Shown: piece by piece, positions 12,530 to 25,300 of the stretch
Layout: each line of letters opens with the position of its first letter
How positions within the stretch are numbered: the stretch's first letter is position 1
Assembly: GCF_051622035.1 (NCBI RefSeq)
Contig: NC_135356.1
Coordinates: forward strand, 1,054,001-1,118,000
From: Arctopsyche grandis
Taxonomy: Eukaryota; Arthropoda; Insecta; Trichoptera; Hydropsychidae
Direction: 5' to 3'
DNA length: 64,000 bases
Program-made: the position numbers and the translations under genes
The notes under the pieces: generated by a model
Database searches by the model: none
What the model saw: only the letters and a program-made list of their open reading frames with translations
What the model was told of the DNA's origin: nothing

Positions 12530-13200
12530 TCTATTGAAGAAAAAAATTACTGTTAGTGGTGACTTCTTCTTCGATTCAACGGTTCGGAACAGCTCTTCAG
12601 CGCTCATATCAGTCCATGACAACTTCATCCTTCCAATCCATTTTCTACCTTCTATTTTTCCCATGATAATCAAACGGAAAAATTCGTATTTTGAACCCTG
12701 TATCATGCGTCCGAGGTACTCCATCTGTCTCCACTTGATGACAGAAACAAGTTTCCTGCTTCTCCGTATCATGCTGAGGACAGCTTCATTTGTGACTTTT
12801 TTGGTCCATGGGATCTTCAGCATACGCCTGTTGACCCACATCTCAAAATCTTCGATACGGCTGATCATTCTGGTCTTCAGAGTCCTCGTTTTGCATCCAG
12901 ATAGCAGCACTCTTTGCGAATCTCAAACGCGTACGAAGATTGTGATGCTTGTTTATTGTTGATGAACACTGTTCTAGCCATCTCGATGCGGATTCTTACG
13001 TTTTCATCTGGGTCAAGCTCTTAATTTAACCAAGTTCTCAGGTATTTAAATATTTTAACTCTTTCTAACACCTCTAGATACAACGTTTAGATCACCGGTG
13101 TCTGTTTGCATTTTGTCAACTACATAGCATAAATTTCGTCTTCTTTATATTTATGTGCAGACCTCTTCGATTGCTTTCTTGATTAACAGTATATCTTTCT
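12530..13200 (-). pseudogene. RTE-type reverse transcriptase C-terminal remnant
   Basis: Minus-strand pieces read in order FKYLRTWLN, stop, DPDENVRIRIEMARTVF, LLSGCKTRTLK, IEDFEMWVNRRMLKIPWT, RQMEYLGRMIQG and MGKIEGRKWIGR. This is the conserved tail of RTE-like non-LTR retrotransposon reverse transcriptases, after the catalytic core. Several stops and frameshifts make it dead. It is a different, older copy than the intact RTE at 37583-41275. It begins only about 17 bp past the IFT122 stop codon and lies on the same strand, so IFT122 transcripts must run into it. Confidence 0.85.
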
Positions 13201-13216
13201 TCCATTCCAAAAATTT

Positions 13217-13354
13217 TCATTCAAGAGAGAATGACGAAGATGAAATAATGGATTTTAACGGTTCAGTGCCATTCCCGTCAATCAGTTGACTACGACAAAA
13301 TGAGCAGAGTGCTTTAGAAATCAGCTGCGATTCCAAATCATCCACGTAAAATAG
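13217..13354 (-). CDS. IFT122: IFT122 exon 19 (stop codon)
   Basis: Codes residues 1112-1156. CSFC (1128-1131) completes the second CxxC pair, followed by a serine-rich tail and TGA at 13217-13219. Acceptor TTTTTGTTTCAG. Confidence 0.92.
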   Translation of the reverse strand, partial: LFYVDDLESQLISKALCSFCRSQLIDGNGTEPLKSIISSSSFSLE

Positions 13355-16300
13355 CTGAAACAAAAACAAACCGACGTTGTTATTTTATGGTATACTCGTA
13401 CATATTTAAGTCCCCATTCAATATTGATATAAACCTTGTAACAATGAGGGCAATACTGTATGTGTAAGTCGGGCATAACGTTGCGAAAAAATAACGTTTC
13501 CAATGGTTTTGGACGATTGATGACTATCACAGATAATGGCTGTAATATTTTCAAATCTTCTCGGTTGCACACAACTTTACCATTCTTATCATCCTATAAA
13601 AAAACATTGAAAATATGAATTAATTGACCTCACTTATACATATATGTTATAATTATGTACTATATTTACTTTTCATTTGAAATGCTAATCGTTGAGATAC
13701 TATTAAATATTTACTTACTTCAAACGATTTGTTTGAGAACACGTCTTTGAGATTAGACAAATTTTCTATTCGCAATATCTGAGAATTTTCTTGGTCGTTT
13801 GGCCGAGCTTCGAGAGAAGACACATCAGATTCTATCAACTGTAAAGCCTCCTCCACGGTTATGTCGTCCTCTATAGTGAATGCGACCAACGGTAATATTT
13901 CTAAAACATTAATAACCACTTCTATACCAAATGAAAAAATGAAAAATTTCACATAACATCAACTAACCGAATGTAAGAAACGAATGGTACAAATTATGTC
14001 TGCAGTAGTTGCAAACTGTTGAAAGTGGTGTGAAATGATGTGAACATCTGTAGCACAACGGCGTAACCTCGTTACTATCGTTCAATCCAGCTCGTGAGAG
14101 CAATGTCAAAACTTCTACATTTTCCTGCAATCAAATAAATATCACAGATGGTTACTGATTTCTGAAAAGGATGGTATCAAGAAATCAATCTACATATGTA
14201 GAGAAATTAGCAACAAAAATAATGAATATTTAAAGGAAGAGTATTTTCAAAAGCTAATTTTGTGATCTTTCGGATCTTCACCAGAGCGGAGACCAATCAA
14301 TCTTTACTAAGTTTAGCCCATTGAATTCGAATATGATGATGATTTTTGTTCCTTTCTTCCCGTTTAAAAGATATGAGCGTTTAAAATATGCGCAATTTTT
14401 ACAGATTTTTGAGTTTTACCTTCTTTAACTCAAAATCATTGTGGGTCACACTAGTAAAGATTGAATAATCTCCGCTTCGTTAATTTTTTTGTTGCTCAAT
14501 ATTATCTAAGATTTTCTTTTAAAACATTTTAGTTCAAAAGAAATACTAGAGCAACATATGTATGTAGAAGAAAAGCAGCTCATGAAGCAGACAACAAATG
14601 ATTTTTTGAAAATAACACTTGTCTGATATATAATATTTTTTATGTTGGGTTTGCGAAACACTATTAACCCTTTCAATGCTGACCAACGCTGATCAGCGTT
14701 TTGCCGACAAGTCCTTGGGCCTGAAGAATGCCAATGTGCTTTGTACATTTTGCATGCATAAAATAAACAAGAATAATACCTGTTAAGCCTTTCCCGGTAG
14801 CATTAAAAATCAGTCGTGTAATCCGTGCAATTGCTTTGTCTACGTTTATAAACACTCATTTACACCGGAATTTCTGAATTTATGACCATAGCAGAATTAC
14901 CCGATGGAAATCCCTAATTGATGAGTATTTCAGATTTTGCCTTGGTCTCTAGTTGCACATGGGAACAATCAGATTGGACCGAATAGGTGATTATTGGAAG
15001 AAGCATCACGTATTTAATATACCGGTATTATCCCAATACACGTCACGCAAAAGATTTTTATTCATTTTAAAAGCATTCAATTTTAACAACAATTAAGAAG
15101 ATCGAACTAGTTTTGGAAAAATACATTCACTAATAAACTTCTTTTGTTTATTATATTTTGTTGCAAGATATATTAGAGAGTCTAAACACACCTTTACAAA
15201 ACTTGAAATCCCCGGCGGTAGTTATCTAGAGTTTGTTTGGATTAACTTCAATTTTATACCTGATTTCTAAATAATTCTAATTGGAAATGTGGGCGAAGTT
15301 TGTAGCGTGGCGGGCTTTCAACAGAAATGACTTCAGCATTCAAAGGGTTAAACCGTTTTAATTTATTCACCTGTATCTTAAATGGTACTTTCAAGTTCTG
15401 AATTTTGTCCAGCATCTGACGAGCCAGTTTGTTTGCGCCTAGTAATCTGCCTTGTTTTGCTAAACACAAATATACCGAACTGAAAACCGTCAAGGCGCAA
15501 TATCTTACATGATTTTCAAAAATGAAATAATGCTAAAAATAAACTCTACATAAGATTGAAAAGGATACAATAAAGAAATGCCTTTCGGCGGATGAACATT
15601 GTTTTCGACGAGCGAAAGAAAAATTTTAGCCGCGTTGAACAACGTTTCCGGTTGGCAAACTGAAAACACTTCGTGTATAGACTGATGCACAATATGAAAA
15701 GTAAAGTAAATTGTTGCATATTTTTCATTTTCATTATACGATTCTATCCAATTCTGTTGTTGACTGTAATTGAATAGAAGAAAAATGTTAATTTCAACTG
15801 TCGATAACAATAATTTCAAAGCTTTTCGAATTAACCCACTCAATATCGTCCACAGTTTGGGAGATTTCTAAGGATTGTGATGCAAGCAACCAATGCAAGT
15901 AAGCAGCGTCGTTGAAACGTTCTTCGGCGATGGCATTTTGTATAAGAACTCCCAAAACTCTAGCGGCTGATTCCGTCTGACCGCCCATGTGGTATGCTGA
16001 AAATATCACATCGATAACACAAAATAAGAAACTATTATAGAATAAATACAACTCAAATGAAGAACATTTAGAAATTCTCGATTATGTTCAATATAACCAG
16101 CAGAATAGACTAGTGGTTAGCATATAATGCTTTGAACAGAGTGGTCATGGGTTCAAATCCGAGTTTGCCAATTTATCTGATTTTTATTGAAACGGTTCCA
16201 ATAAATTGGCAACCTTACCAATTTTCTCGTAAAATCTCGAGTTTTAAGCAATCTCGAATTTCACTGAATTGTATAAAATGCTGCAAATTTACAAATTTGA

Positions 16301-19300
16301 CCATAAATGGATGTTAATTGATATGTATTTACATACTTTGTATAGTACTTGTATCAAGTGTACCTACAATGTGTCTGGCCAGGAAGGCGCATTTGGGGTT
16401 ACCTGCTAGGCCTTCCTGGTATGAATTAATAAAAAATAAATATCAAGGTACAAATTTAAATGTCTAGTAGTACATAAATTCATGTAACCATGTACGAACC
16501 TTTATGAGCTTCGATAAAATGATTGTCCCTAGCCATTTGTTGTGCATATGGTATATAAACCTCTTCCTTGTATTCCGGATTCTGTTTGACCAATTGAAAC
16601 GCTTGCTCCCAATTTTCCATCTTAACTGCCATCTTGACCATTGCATGCTGATCTCCCAATTTTTGATACAGCTCGGTCGCCGACTCCAAGTGACCGATCG
16701 AGATCAAAGCCTGAGCCACCACATATAAATTATCGCTCGCACCCTTATCGAGATTACGACCCGTTTCGACCAACCTAAAACATAAATATGTATTCTCTAA
16801 AGGTTCACCGCACACTATTCGTTTAAATAATAACTCACATGTCGACCCAACCGTTCTGTGCCATAATATTCGCCCCACTCTTTATGTCTCCGGCTGCCAA
16901 AAACATCTCAGCAGCCACACGAGGCTCGTTTATATGCTGAGCCCATTCAGCTCTCTTTTTTATAAGATCCGACACATCTTCCGAATCCATGTATTCCTAC
17001 AAATATAAAATAATTCTCTAAAAAAGGGTCTAAAAGGATGTAGAAAAAAGTGAAAAAAATTAATATATGTATGTATATATAAAATAATTGACAAACTCGT
17101 CATCTGTGGATTATTTCTTAATTTTTTTGTTTAATAATTTTAATATACAACTGTACAGATATGAAAAAGACAAACTTGAGCCTTGTGGAACAGTCTAAGA
17201 TCCGTGTACATTGTGAGGGCTCGGTGTGATTGGCCGTTGGATCGGTATAGCCGTGCAGCGTCGATAAACTTTCCTCGGTATGCATAAACTTCAGCTACCG
17301 AGAGAGCTTTGGATGCATTATCGCCTTGATTTAACATTTCCTAGAATAATAATAGTACAAATTAAAACCGAGCTTTTTATTATGCTTTCAATTGTATTCA
17401 ATTAGGGTTGCCAAGTGTCATGGACAAAAAAAAAGAACATTTAACAAAAAAATGTTTAGTTATAATTGTGCAGGTTATTATTAAAGTGAAATAGTACCAA
17501 AAATGCCATTATTTTACAAGGTAATCGTAATATTCCACCAGTACAGGAAAGATTATATCTATAAGGCTAAGAATCATAATGTATATGAAAGAATCATAAT
17601 TTCACAATAATTTTTAAAACAAATTTACACAAAAGTCCAAATATCTCAAAGGAAATATTATATTACTTCCACTTTCATAATAAGCGGAACATACATACAT
17701 ATGTAGTTAGGAACTTGAAAAGTACGCTTAAAAATGAATTGTTGAATTTAATCATCTTCATTCTCACTCTCAATTTCATCACCTCTGTTGCTATATTTAT
17801 CCATACACTGCTAATTTGGTGCAAAAGTTTCTTAGTTTCTTATAACATAGTACGGACTGTGTGAAATTATTGTCAAAATTGAAAAAGAGGACATTACGGG
17901 TGTAATATAAAAAAATATAGAGAACAAAAGAATTGTGTTACAAAAGACAATTCTTAAAAAAAGACCTGTTGGCAACTCTACATATATTCAATGTCTCTTA
18001 CTTATTTTTGTAATTGACCTGTTAGGCCTAAATAAAATAAAATAACAATAAGTATATGTAAGTATTACAACAATCAAACCTCTAACACATCGACCAATTC
18101 GAGAAATAAAACATTCTCGATCCGTTGAAACGCCTTTTTGGCCACGCTCAACGACAATTCTTCCAAAGCCGCAAAACCCAAACTCTCCCAATCGGAATTC
18201 GGAACGCCCAGACAGGCAATGTTGTACGCCTCACTGAAAAAATGAACAAATTTAAAACGCGAACGATTTCGACTGATAACGAAAGACACCGGAAAGGGTA
18301 CCAGCTTGATCGAAAGCATGCCGCCGCCGGAGTAACACAGCAAATCCTCATACGTCGCATGCCAAGACACCGAGGAAGCATTTTCCGCCTGTTTAACAAA
18401 CTTTCATTATACAAAACATCACTCACAATTATTGGAAAAAAATTCATACAAATGTGCACAACGCCTCGAACATTAACCTTTCCAAACTTCAAATAATACA
18501 AAATAAATCCCTAAAAACAATTTATAATACGCCCATATATACTAACTAAATAATATTCCGTTTGTTACAGACATTAACAACAAACTAACCAGTACAACAA
18601 AATGTCTATACCCTTCAGGTATAACACACAGATTACCTAAACACAATCTGCTTTAAGTCATCGACTTTAGAGAGTCTTTAATTAAAATTATGTATTAGAT
18701 GTATTATGAGCATTTTATTTTTAAATGCTTTTTATTATTACTAAATTGTGTTCACAATACATCTTATATATATTTTAATATCTACTGATCATTTTCTATT
18801 TTACAATTTAAAATTAATTTTGTTAGTAATCATAGTATTATATTATTAATATGTACAGCGTAATAGGAAAAAAAGAGCTCAAAAACCTATTTACAATCCT
18901 CCAATTACATATACATATAGCCAGCAGTATGGTCGGTGGTTGCGTTTATGTTTAGCACCGAGAGGTTACCGGGTTCGATCCCGTGCTAATCTTTAATACT
19001 GCTGACTGTCAGACTTCGATATTTGTGACTCCAAGTCGATCGTTTCTTATCAGAGTTTGCCAATTTATCTGATTTCATTGTTGAAATGGTTCCTCCATCA
19101 AATTGGCAAAAATCATCCTACCAACTATGTAACAAATATCTGAATTTGATTTATGTACAATATTATGATTAATTAATTGTTAATTTCGTGTTCTTCAGCC
19201 TCTCGAAATACAGCGATTTATGTAATAAAAATGGTGCAATGTTTGTAATTAATTGTCTAGGAAGGCGCATTGGGGTCTACCTGTTATGCCTTCCTCGTAT

Positions 19301-22300
19301 ATATGTATGTATCTATGTAAAATAAATAAATAAATATACAATGAGACTTACGGTGAAAAGAAGTTGCTGCGTAGCTATCATATAAACATGACAACAACAA
19401 CTTTCGTCCACGATTGCTATCATCGATTTAGAAGAGCTCAAGTCGAAGCACCTGATCGCTGATTCAATAGTCACCAACACTTCCATGGAAGCTTCATCCA
19501 GGTCGACTTTCCATATCTATAAATACAAGATAAATAGTTGAAAACTTTAAAATCAATAAAATATTATAATGGACTTCCATTCAATCAACAATTTGATACA
19601 ATTAAGTCAACCTGTTAAGTATTAAATAACATTCTCAATAAACGTACAAATGTACAGATATTATGTACCAAAGACAAAAAATCATCAAATTCAATTTTTG
19701 TATGTTAAAAAACGATCAAGTTGCGATTCGAGTACTGCAAGCATTTTTTGCTATGTGTTACGAATGAAGAATTCGATACAATGTGCTAAATATGGATATA
19801 GAAAATGATCTCAATTGCCGTTACGAGTCATTCCGGTTAATTGAAAACTGCCAAGCGATGCATTTCTTCGGTAAAAATAACGCTGACCCACGTTAGTACA
19901 AGTTTATACACATTGCTCTGAAAATACATACGTATATAACAAATAGATATGTAAATTGCGGACCTCTCCATTGGCGAGTCCCAACAATAGTGCTTCTTTA
20001 TTTTGAACCGTAGTAACTTTCACGTATCTTATCGAAGCGGGCACATTCCACGATGCCAGATTCTTGCCTCCGATCATCACCAGCTTGGCGTCTTGGCACA
20101 GCAGAAGAGCACTGCTTGTCGCCACCAGCAACGAACATTCGGCTTTCTGGGGTATCTTCTCCTTGACGCGATACAGCATACCGTCAGTATCGCTCTGCTC
20201 ATATATGACTATACGCTCGGGCAGTTGTACCTGTATGTATAATAATTTTCTTAAATCACAATGACTCAAATCATATCTTTAGAGCACATGTTTTAAATAT
20301 TAAAATCAATCGAAAGATTGAAATTTGTAGTTGTCACAAAAAAACGTGACGTCATTTAAAAAAAATACCGTTGTATTGTGTATATGTTACAATTGAGGTG
20401 TATCTTCCAGTTGTAATATATTTCGACTACATACAATAATAACATCACAGCTGTCAAAACTCAACTGTTATATTACAACTAGGGATCCCAAATCTAAATA
20501 TTCGAATACTTTTTATACGAACTTATTTTTTTTTTTAATTTCAATCTACAGCACATTTAGTTCTATTTTATGTTCCAGATAATGATTCTCTTAAAATTTT
20601 ATCTTAATAATATCTTGAACTTCTTAAAACTACTATTCGATATTCGAATATTTGGGATCCCTAATTACAACTGGCGCACATTGTTGAAAGTGTATTTGCG
20701 CTTGCACATAGAGATATAATTTACTAGTTGAATTGTATTCGTATATGAATGACCTAAAACGCCAGTTGGAATATATTACAACTGAAAATACACTTCCGAC
20801 TGTAACATATATGTATGTACATGTTATATCACATCACCATTGTGCTCTAAGGCAGTGCTATTTGCTCAAACTATTTCAGTTGGCGGACCAGTATATATTT
20901 TTCAGTAATTCTCACGGACCAACATCATATTTTTAAATAAAAAGGTTATATATGTATATGAGTGAAAATTTGTTCGTATAACAAATAAAAATAGTATGAA
21001 ATATAAGTAGTAAAATTTATTTTATTCACTTCAAAGTACAATATGTATATATCATATACATATGTATGTACTTAGATAAAAATGAAAAAAAAAAAACTAA
21101 TGAGACATGAGCTTGTTTGTTATTAGACAACTTATCCAGTCGTGGTTTTATCGAAGACAATTCCACACATAATGGATCATGAATATTCACACTATTAAGA
21201 TGTTTTGTCTTAATTAAACTCATGGTTGAGAAACCAGTCTCGCAAAGGTAAAAGAGTTTTCAGTGCATGGTATTAAAGATCTGGGAAGATTTGTGCTTTC
21301 AATTTGATTCAAAAGTACAATATGTATATATCATATACATATGTATGTACTTAGATAAAAATGAAAAAAAAAAAACTAATGAGACATGAGCTTGTTTGTT
21401 ATTAGACAACTTATCCAGTCGTGGTTTTATCGAAGACAATTCCACACATAATGGATCATGAATATTCACACTGTTCCGACTTTTGTAATGACGTGTGGCA
21501 AACAGTCTTATTAACTGATTGTCGATTGGCATTATTGACGAGTTGGCATTAGTGTCGGCCCAAGCGGAAATACGCGACGGTCGACAGAGAGTCACCGAGT
21601 AGACGGCGTACGGACAGCTTGTGTTCCGTACGCTCCGCTGGCCCACCACGTGCAAATTTTACATTTCAATAAACTACATCAAACCATTATCGAAGTCTTT
21701 TCCATGATGGTCACTTCGAACCGGACACCAGTAACCTAGGCCACAACACCAAACGGACAAACCAATAGGAAAAAACGTGGTCGAGAAAAAATGGATGTCA
21801 ATTAAGAAATCGGTATCGTTCCTTTGTTACTATCCATACCTTTCCAATACTAATAACATGTTTGCTTCTATTTCAGCAATATATTGATTGATGTACAGAG
21901 GTACATGACCGCGTGATTGACGCAGAAAATATATAAATAAAAACATAACCTACAAAGACGCATGGGACACAGAGGTAATCCAAAATTATCGGAACGATCA
22001 CATAAACATCGTAAAGGATATTCAAGTAAGTGAATGTATTCAATCTCAGGCAATCTGTTCAAAAGGCAATCATGTGGGTAGGTCAGTTTTAAAATATGTT
22101 TTAAAGTATAACAATTAATTAACGCGATTGTATAAAATAATATCGCGCTACGAAGGAATGTTTCATCGGTCGCATCGAATTTCGTATTAAAAGTGTAAAA
22201 TCAGATGTAGTGTAAAATTAGCAAAGCACGTGGAGAATTATACTTGTAGCCCCAAAGTGGATTAAATCAAGTACATACCGGTATATTCATATCGGTAGAT

Positions 22301-25300
22301 CTTTGTTTCTTAATGTGTGTAGAAACACCCTCCCCCCCCCACCTTCCACGATAAATGTGGAATTATACTTGTAGCCCCAAAGTGGCTTAAACCAAGTACA
22401 TACCGGTATATTCATAGCGGTAGATCTTTGTTTCTTAATGTGTGTAGAAACACCCTCCCCAACCCCCCTTCCACGATAAATGTGGAATTATACTTGTAGC
22501 CCCAAAGTGGCTTAAACCAAGTACATACCGGTATATTCATATCGGTAGATCTTTGTTTCTTAATGTGTGTAGAAACACCCTCCCCCCCCCCCCCTTCCAC
22601 GATAAATGTGGAATTATACTTGTAGCCCCAAAGTGGCTTAAACCAAGTACATACCGGTATATTCATACATCGGTAGATCTCTTTGTTTCATAATGTGTGA
22701 TGAAACAGTGGTGATTTAAAATAAATCACAAGACTTGTAGCCCCAAAGTGGTTTAAATCAAGCACCCACCAATTTAGGGTTGTTATTTCTTCCAAAATAT
22801 GTTGGATAGATTCTGGTGATAATAGTTAAAGTAGAATATTAAGATTCACGGTTAATCATTGAATATTATTACCTTATCTCTACGAATAGTTCAATTGACA
22901 GCTATAGTAGAGAATAACTGTATTTATGAGACGAAATAGTGCAACTTTCTGAAATAAATGTCAAGTGCTGAAAACGAGGAAATAGAAGCTTCGACTTCCA
23001 AGTCGCATAAAGGTCGAAATCCAACTAGGGACGTAGAACTTATTAGAGACAGGTCAAGCTCTAGAATACATCAGACTCGAAGTCAGACTCAATCGATAAA
23101 AACATTAGCGAAAGAAAATAAAGTAGAAGTTACAATGGCGTCAATAGAATTAAGGTATTCGGGCGCGTTAAAAAGACTAAAGGGAAAAATAGAAAGAACC
23201 TCCGAAATAAATGAAGGACAGTATCAAATTATTGAAAAAGCATACGACTATTTCCATAAACTCCATTATGAGTATTTAGATAACCTCACAGATATAGAGC
23301 AGGCGGATCAAATAGACGAAGAGTTCGACATGATTTCAATGACAATTCAAAATCTTAAAGCGACATTAGATAGACAATCCATTCAAAATAATCAACTAAA
23401 AGTAGAGCAAACAACAATTAAATTTGCTAGAGATAAGTTACCGACGTTGACTATTCCCACATTTCAGGGAGATCCATCTGAATGGCAATCATTTCAACAA
23501 GCTTTTAAGAATATAATAGGAAACAAAACGGAATATTCGAATGTCACGAAATTACTATATTTGCATCAATCATTACTCGGTCCCGCTTTAGCAGCTGTAT
23601 CAGGGTTAGATATTAGCTCAGACAATTATGAAATAACGTGGAGTATTTTAGACAAGCAATACAATTTACCAAGACTTAATCTTAAAACTAGGATCAACTC
23701 ACTTTGTGACTTAAAATTAATCACAAAGGAATCACATATCGAATTGAGAGATCTATTAAATAAGGTAACGGTGTGTATTAAAAACATTGAATCATTGGGT
23801 TACGCGAGAGAAATTTTAGATCCATGGGTAACATGTTTAGTTCTAAGGAAATTACCATTTAGTTTATTAAAGGACTGGGAAACATCTCTGGTTGACAGAG
23901 AAATGCCACCGTACGAGAAGTTAGAAACGTTTCTGCAGAATAGATGTAACGTATTACAATCTACTGCATCTGTAATTACGGTGAAAGAATTCCCTCATAA
24001 CCGTCAACGAATCAGGAGAACTCATGTCGCGAATAAAAACCCATCAAGTAAGGTAAACGCATGTGCATTTTGTCGAAATAATCATTTCATAGGCAAATGT
24101 GATAAATTCAAAGCAAAATCCAGTATGGAAAGAAATGAATTCGTTAAATCTAATAACATGTGTTTTAAATGTTTAAATTCATCGCATAAGATAACAAATT
24201 GCAAGTCTAACTATAATTGCTTAAGGTGCAAACAAAACCATCACACTTTGTTGCATCAGGACGATACATTTAGTTCCAATAATACGGGAAGGAAGTCAAT
24301 TAATGCTCATTCTACTCATTTCTCTCAAAGGGAGATAATTTTACCGACGGTACAAGTAGACATTATAACGTCCAATGGAACGGTCGTTAAGGGTCGCACA
24401 TTATTAGATTCCGGCTCACAAGTCAACTATGTTACCACATCTTTCGCTAAGAAGAATAACTTCAAATTAGAGAAAATCTCTCAAAAAATTGTAGGTATCG
24501 CTAATCAAGAAAGTAGCATTCGTCACATCACCAAGGTGACCATAAGGTCTTCAACCACTAATTACTCAACCAAAGTGTTGTGTTTGGTATTACCAGAAAT
24601 TACTGGCGAAATTCCAACTGTGAAACTGGATCAACAGTTAATTTCAATACCAGCGGGAATCAAGTTATCAGATCCCCTTTGGAATAAACCGACGCCAATC
24701 GATTTATTGCTCGGCGCCGAGATTTGCGTTCATGCTATGAAAGCAGGAACCATCCAGTTAGGAAAAGGTATGCCTATCTTAAAGGATACCGAATTCGGAT
24801 GGACAATAGTTGGTCCATATCCCGAAGTAAATAATGCTCCAGGGAAGAGCCACATAGGCTTAAGTCAATTAGACAGTCACATTCAAAACTTTTGGATGAT
24901 CGACCAGGTTCCTATGGTAAAACATCAATCTCTTGAGGAGAAAAGATGTGAGGAACATTTCCAAGCACACACATCACGAGATAAAAACGGTAGATTTTGT
25001 GTAGCTTTACCATATAAAAATTCCCCGGTAGTATTAGGAAGTTCATTGCACATTGCGGAGAAAAGACACAAAACTTTGGAAAGACGTTTTTTAGCCAATA
25101 ATAATTTAAAAATGGAATACAATAAAGTTTTAGAAGAGTACATAAATTTAGGACATATGTCAGAGTGTGAACCTCCGGAGGCACATGAGGTTCATTGTTA
25201 TTTACCTCATCACGTCGTGGTTAAGGAGTCTAGCCTTACCACTAAATATCGTGTAGTTTTTGATGCGTCCGCAAAGACAACGTCTAATATCTCACTAAAT

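Noticed and set aside
18220-18310. A 56-bp intron in IFT122 exon 9 (GTGTCT...TTTTCAG)
   Set aside because: Removing it breaks the reading frame, and the sequence within it aligns with the family (FVISRNRS...HFFS).
18459-18905. Twin-priming origin of the inverted LINE fragment
   Set aside because: The poly-A end faces inward and the segment order is that of the consensus, opposite to the usual twin-priming product.
18950-18990. A genuine tRNA gene
   Set aside because: GGTTCGATCCC is present, but no cloverleaf or acceptor stem could be drawn and the sequence continues into a SINE body.
22233-22745. CRISPR-like array
   Set aside because: The units are contiguous 125-bp repeats without unique spacers, inside a retrotransposon leader.
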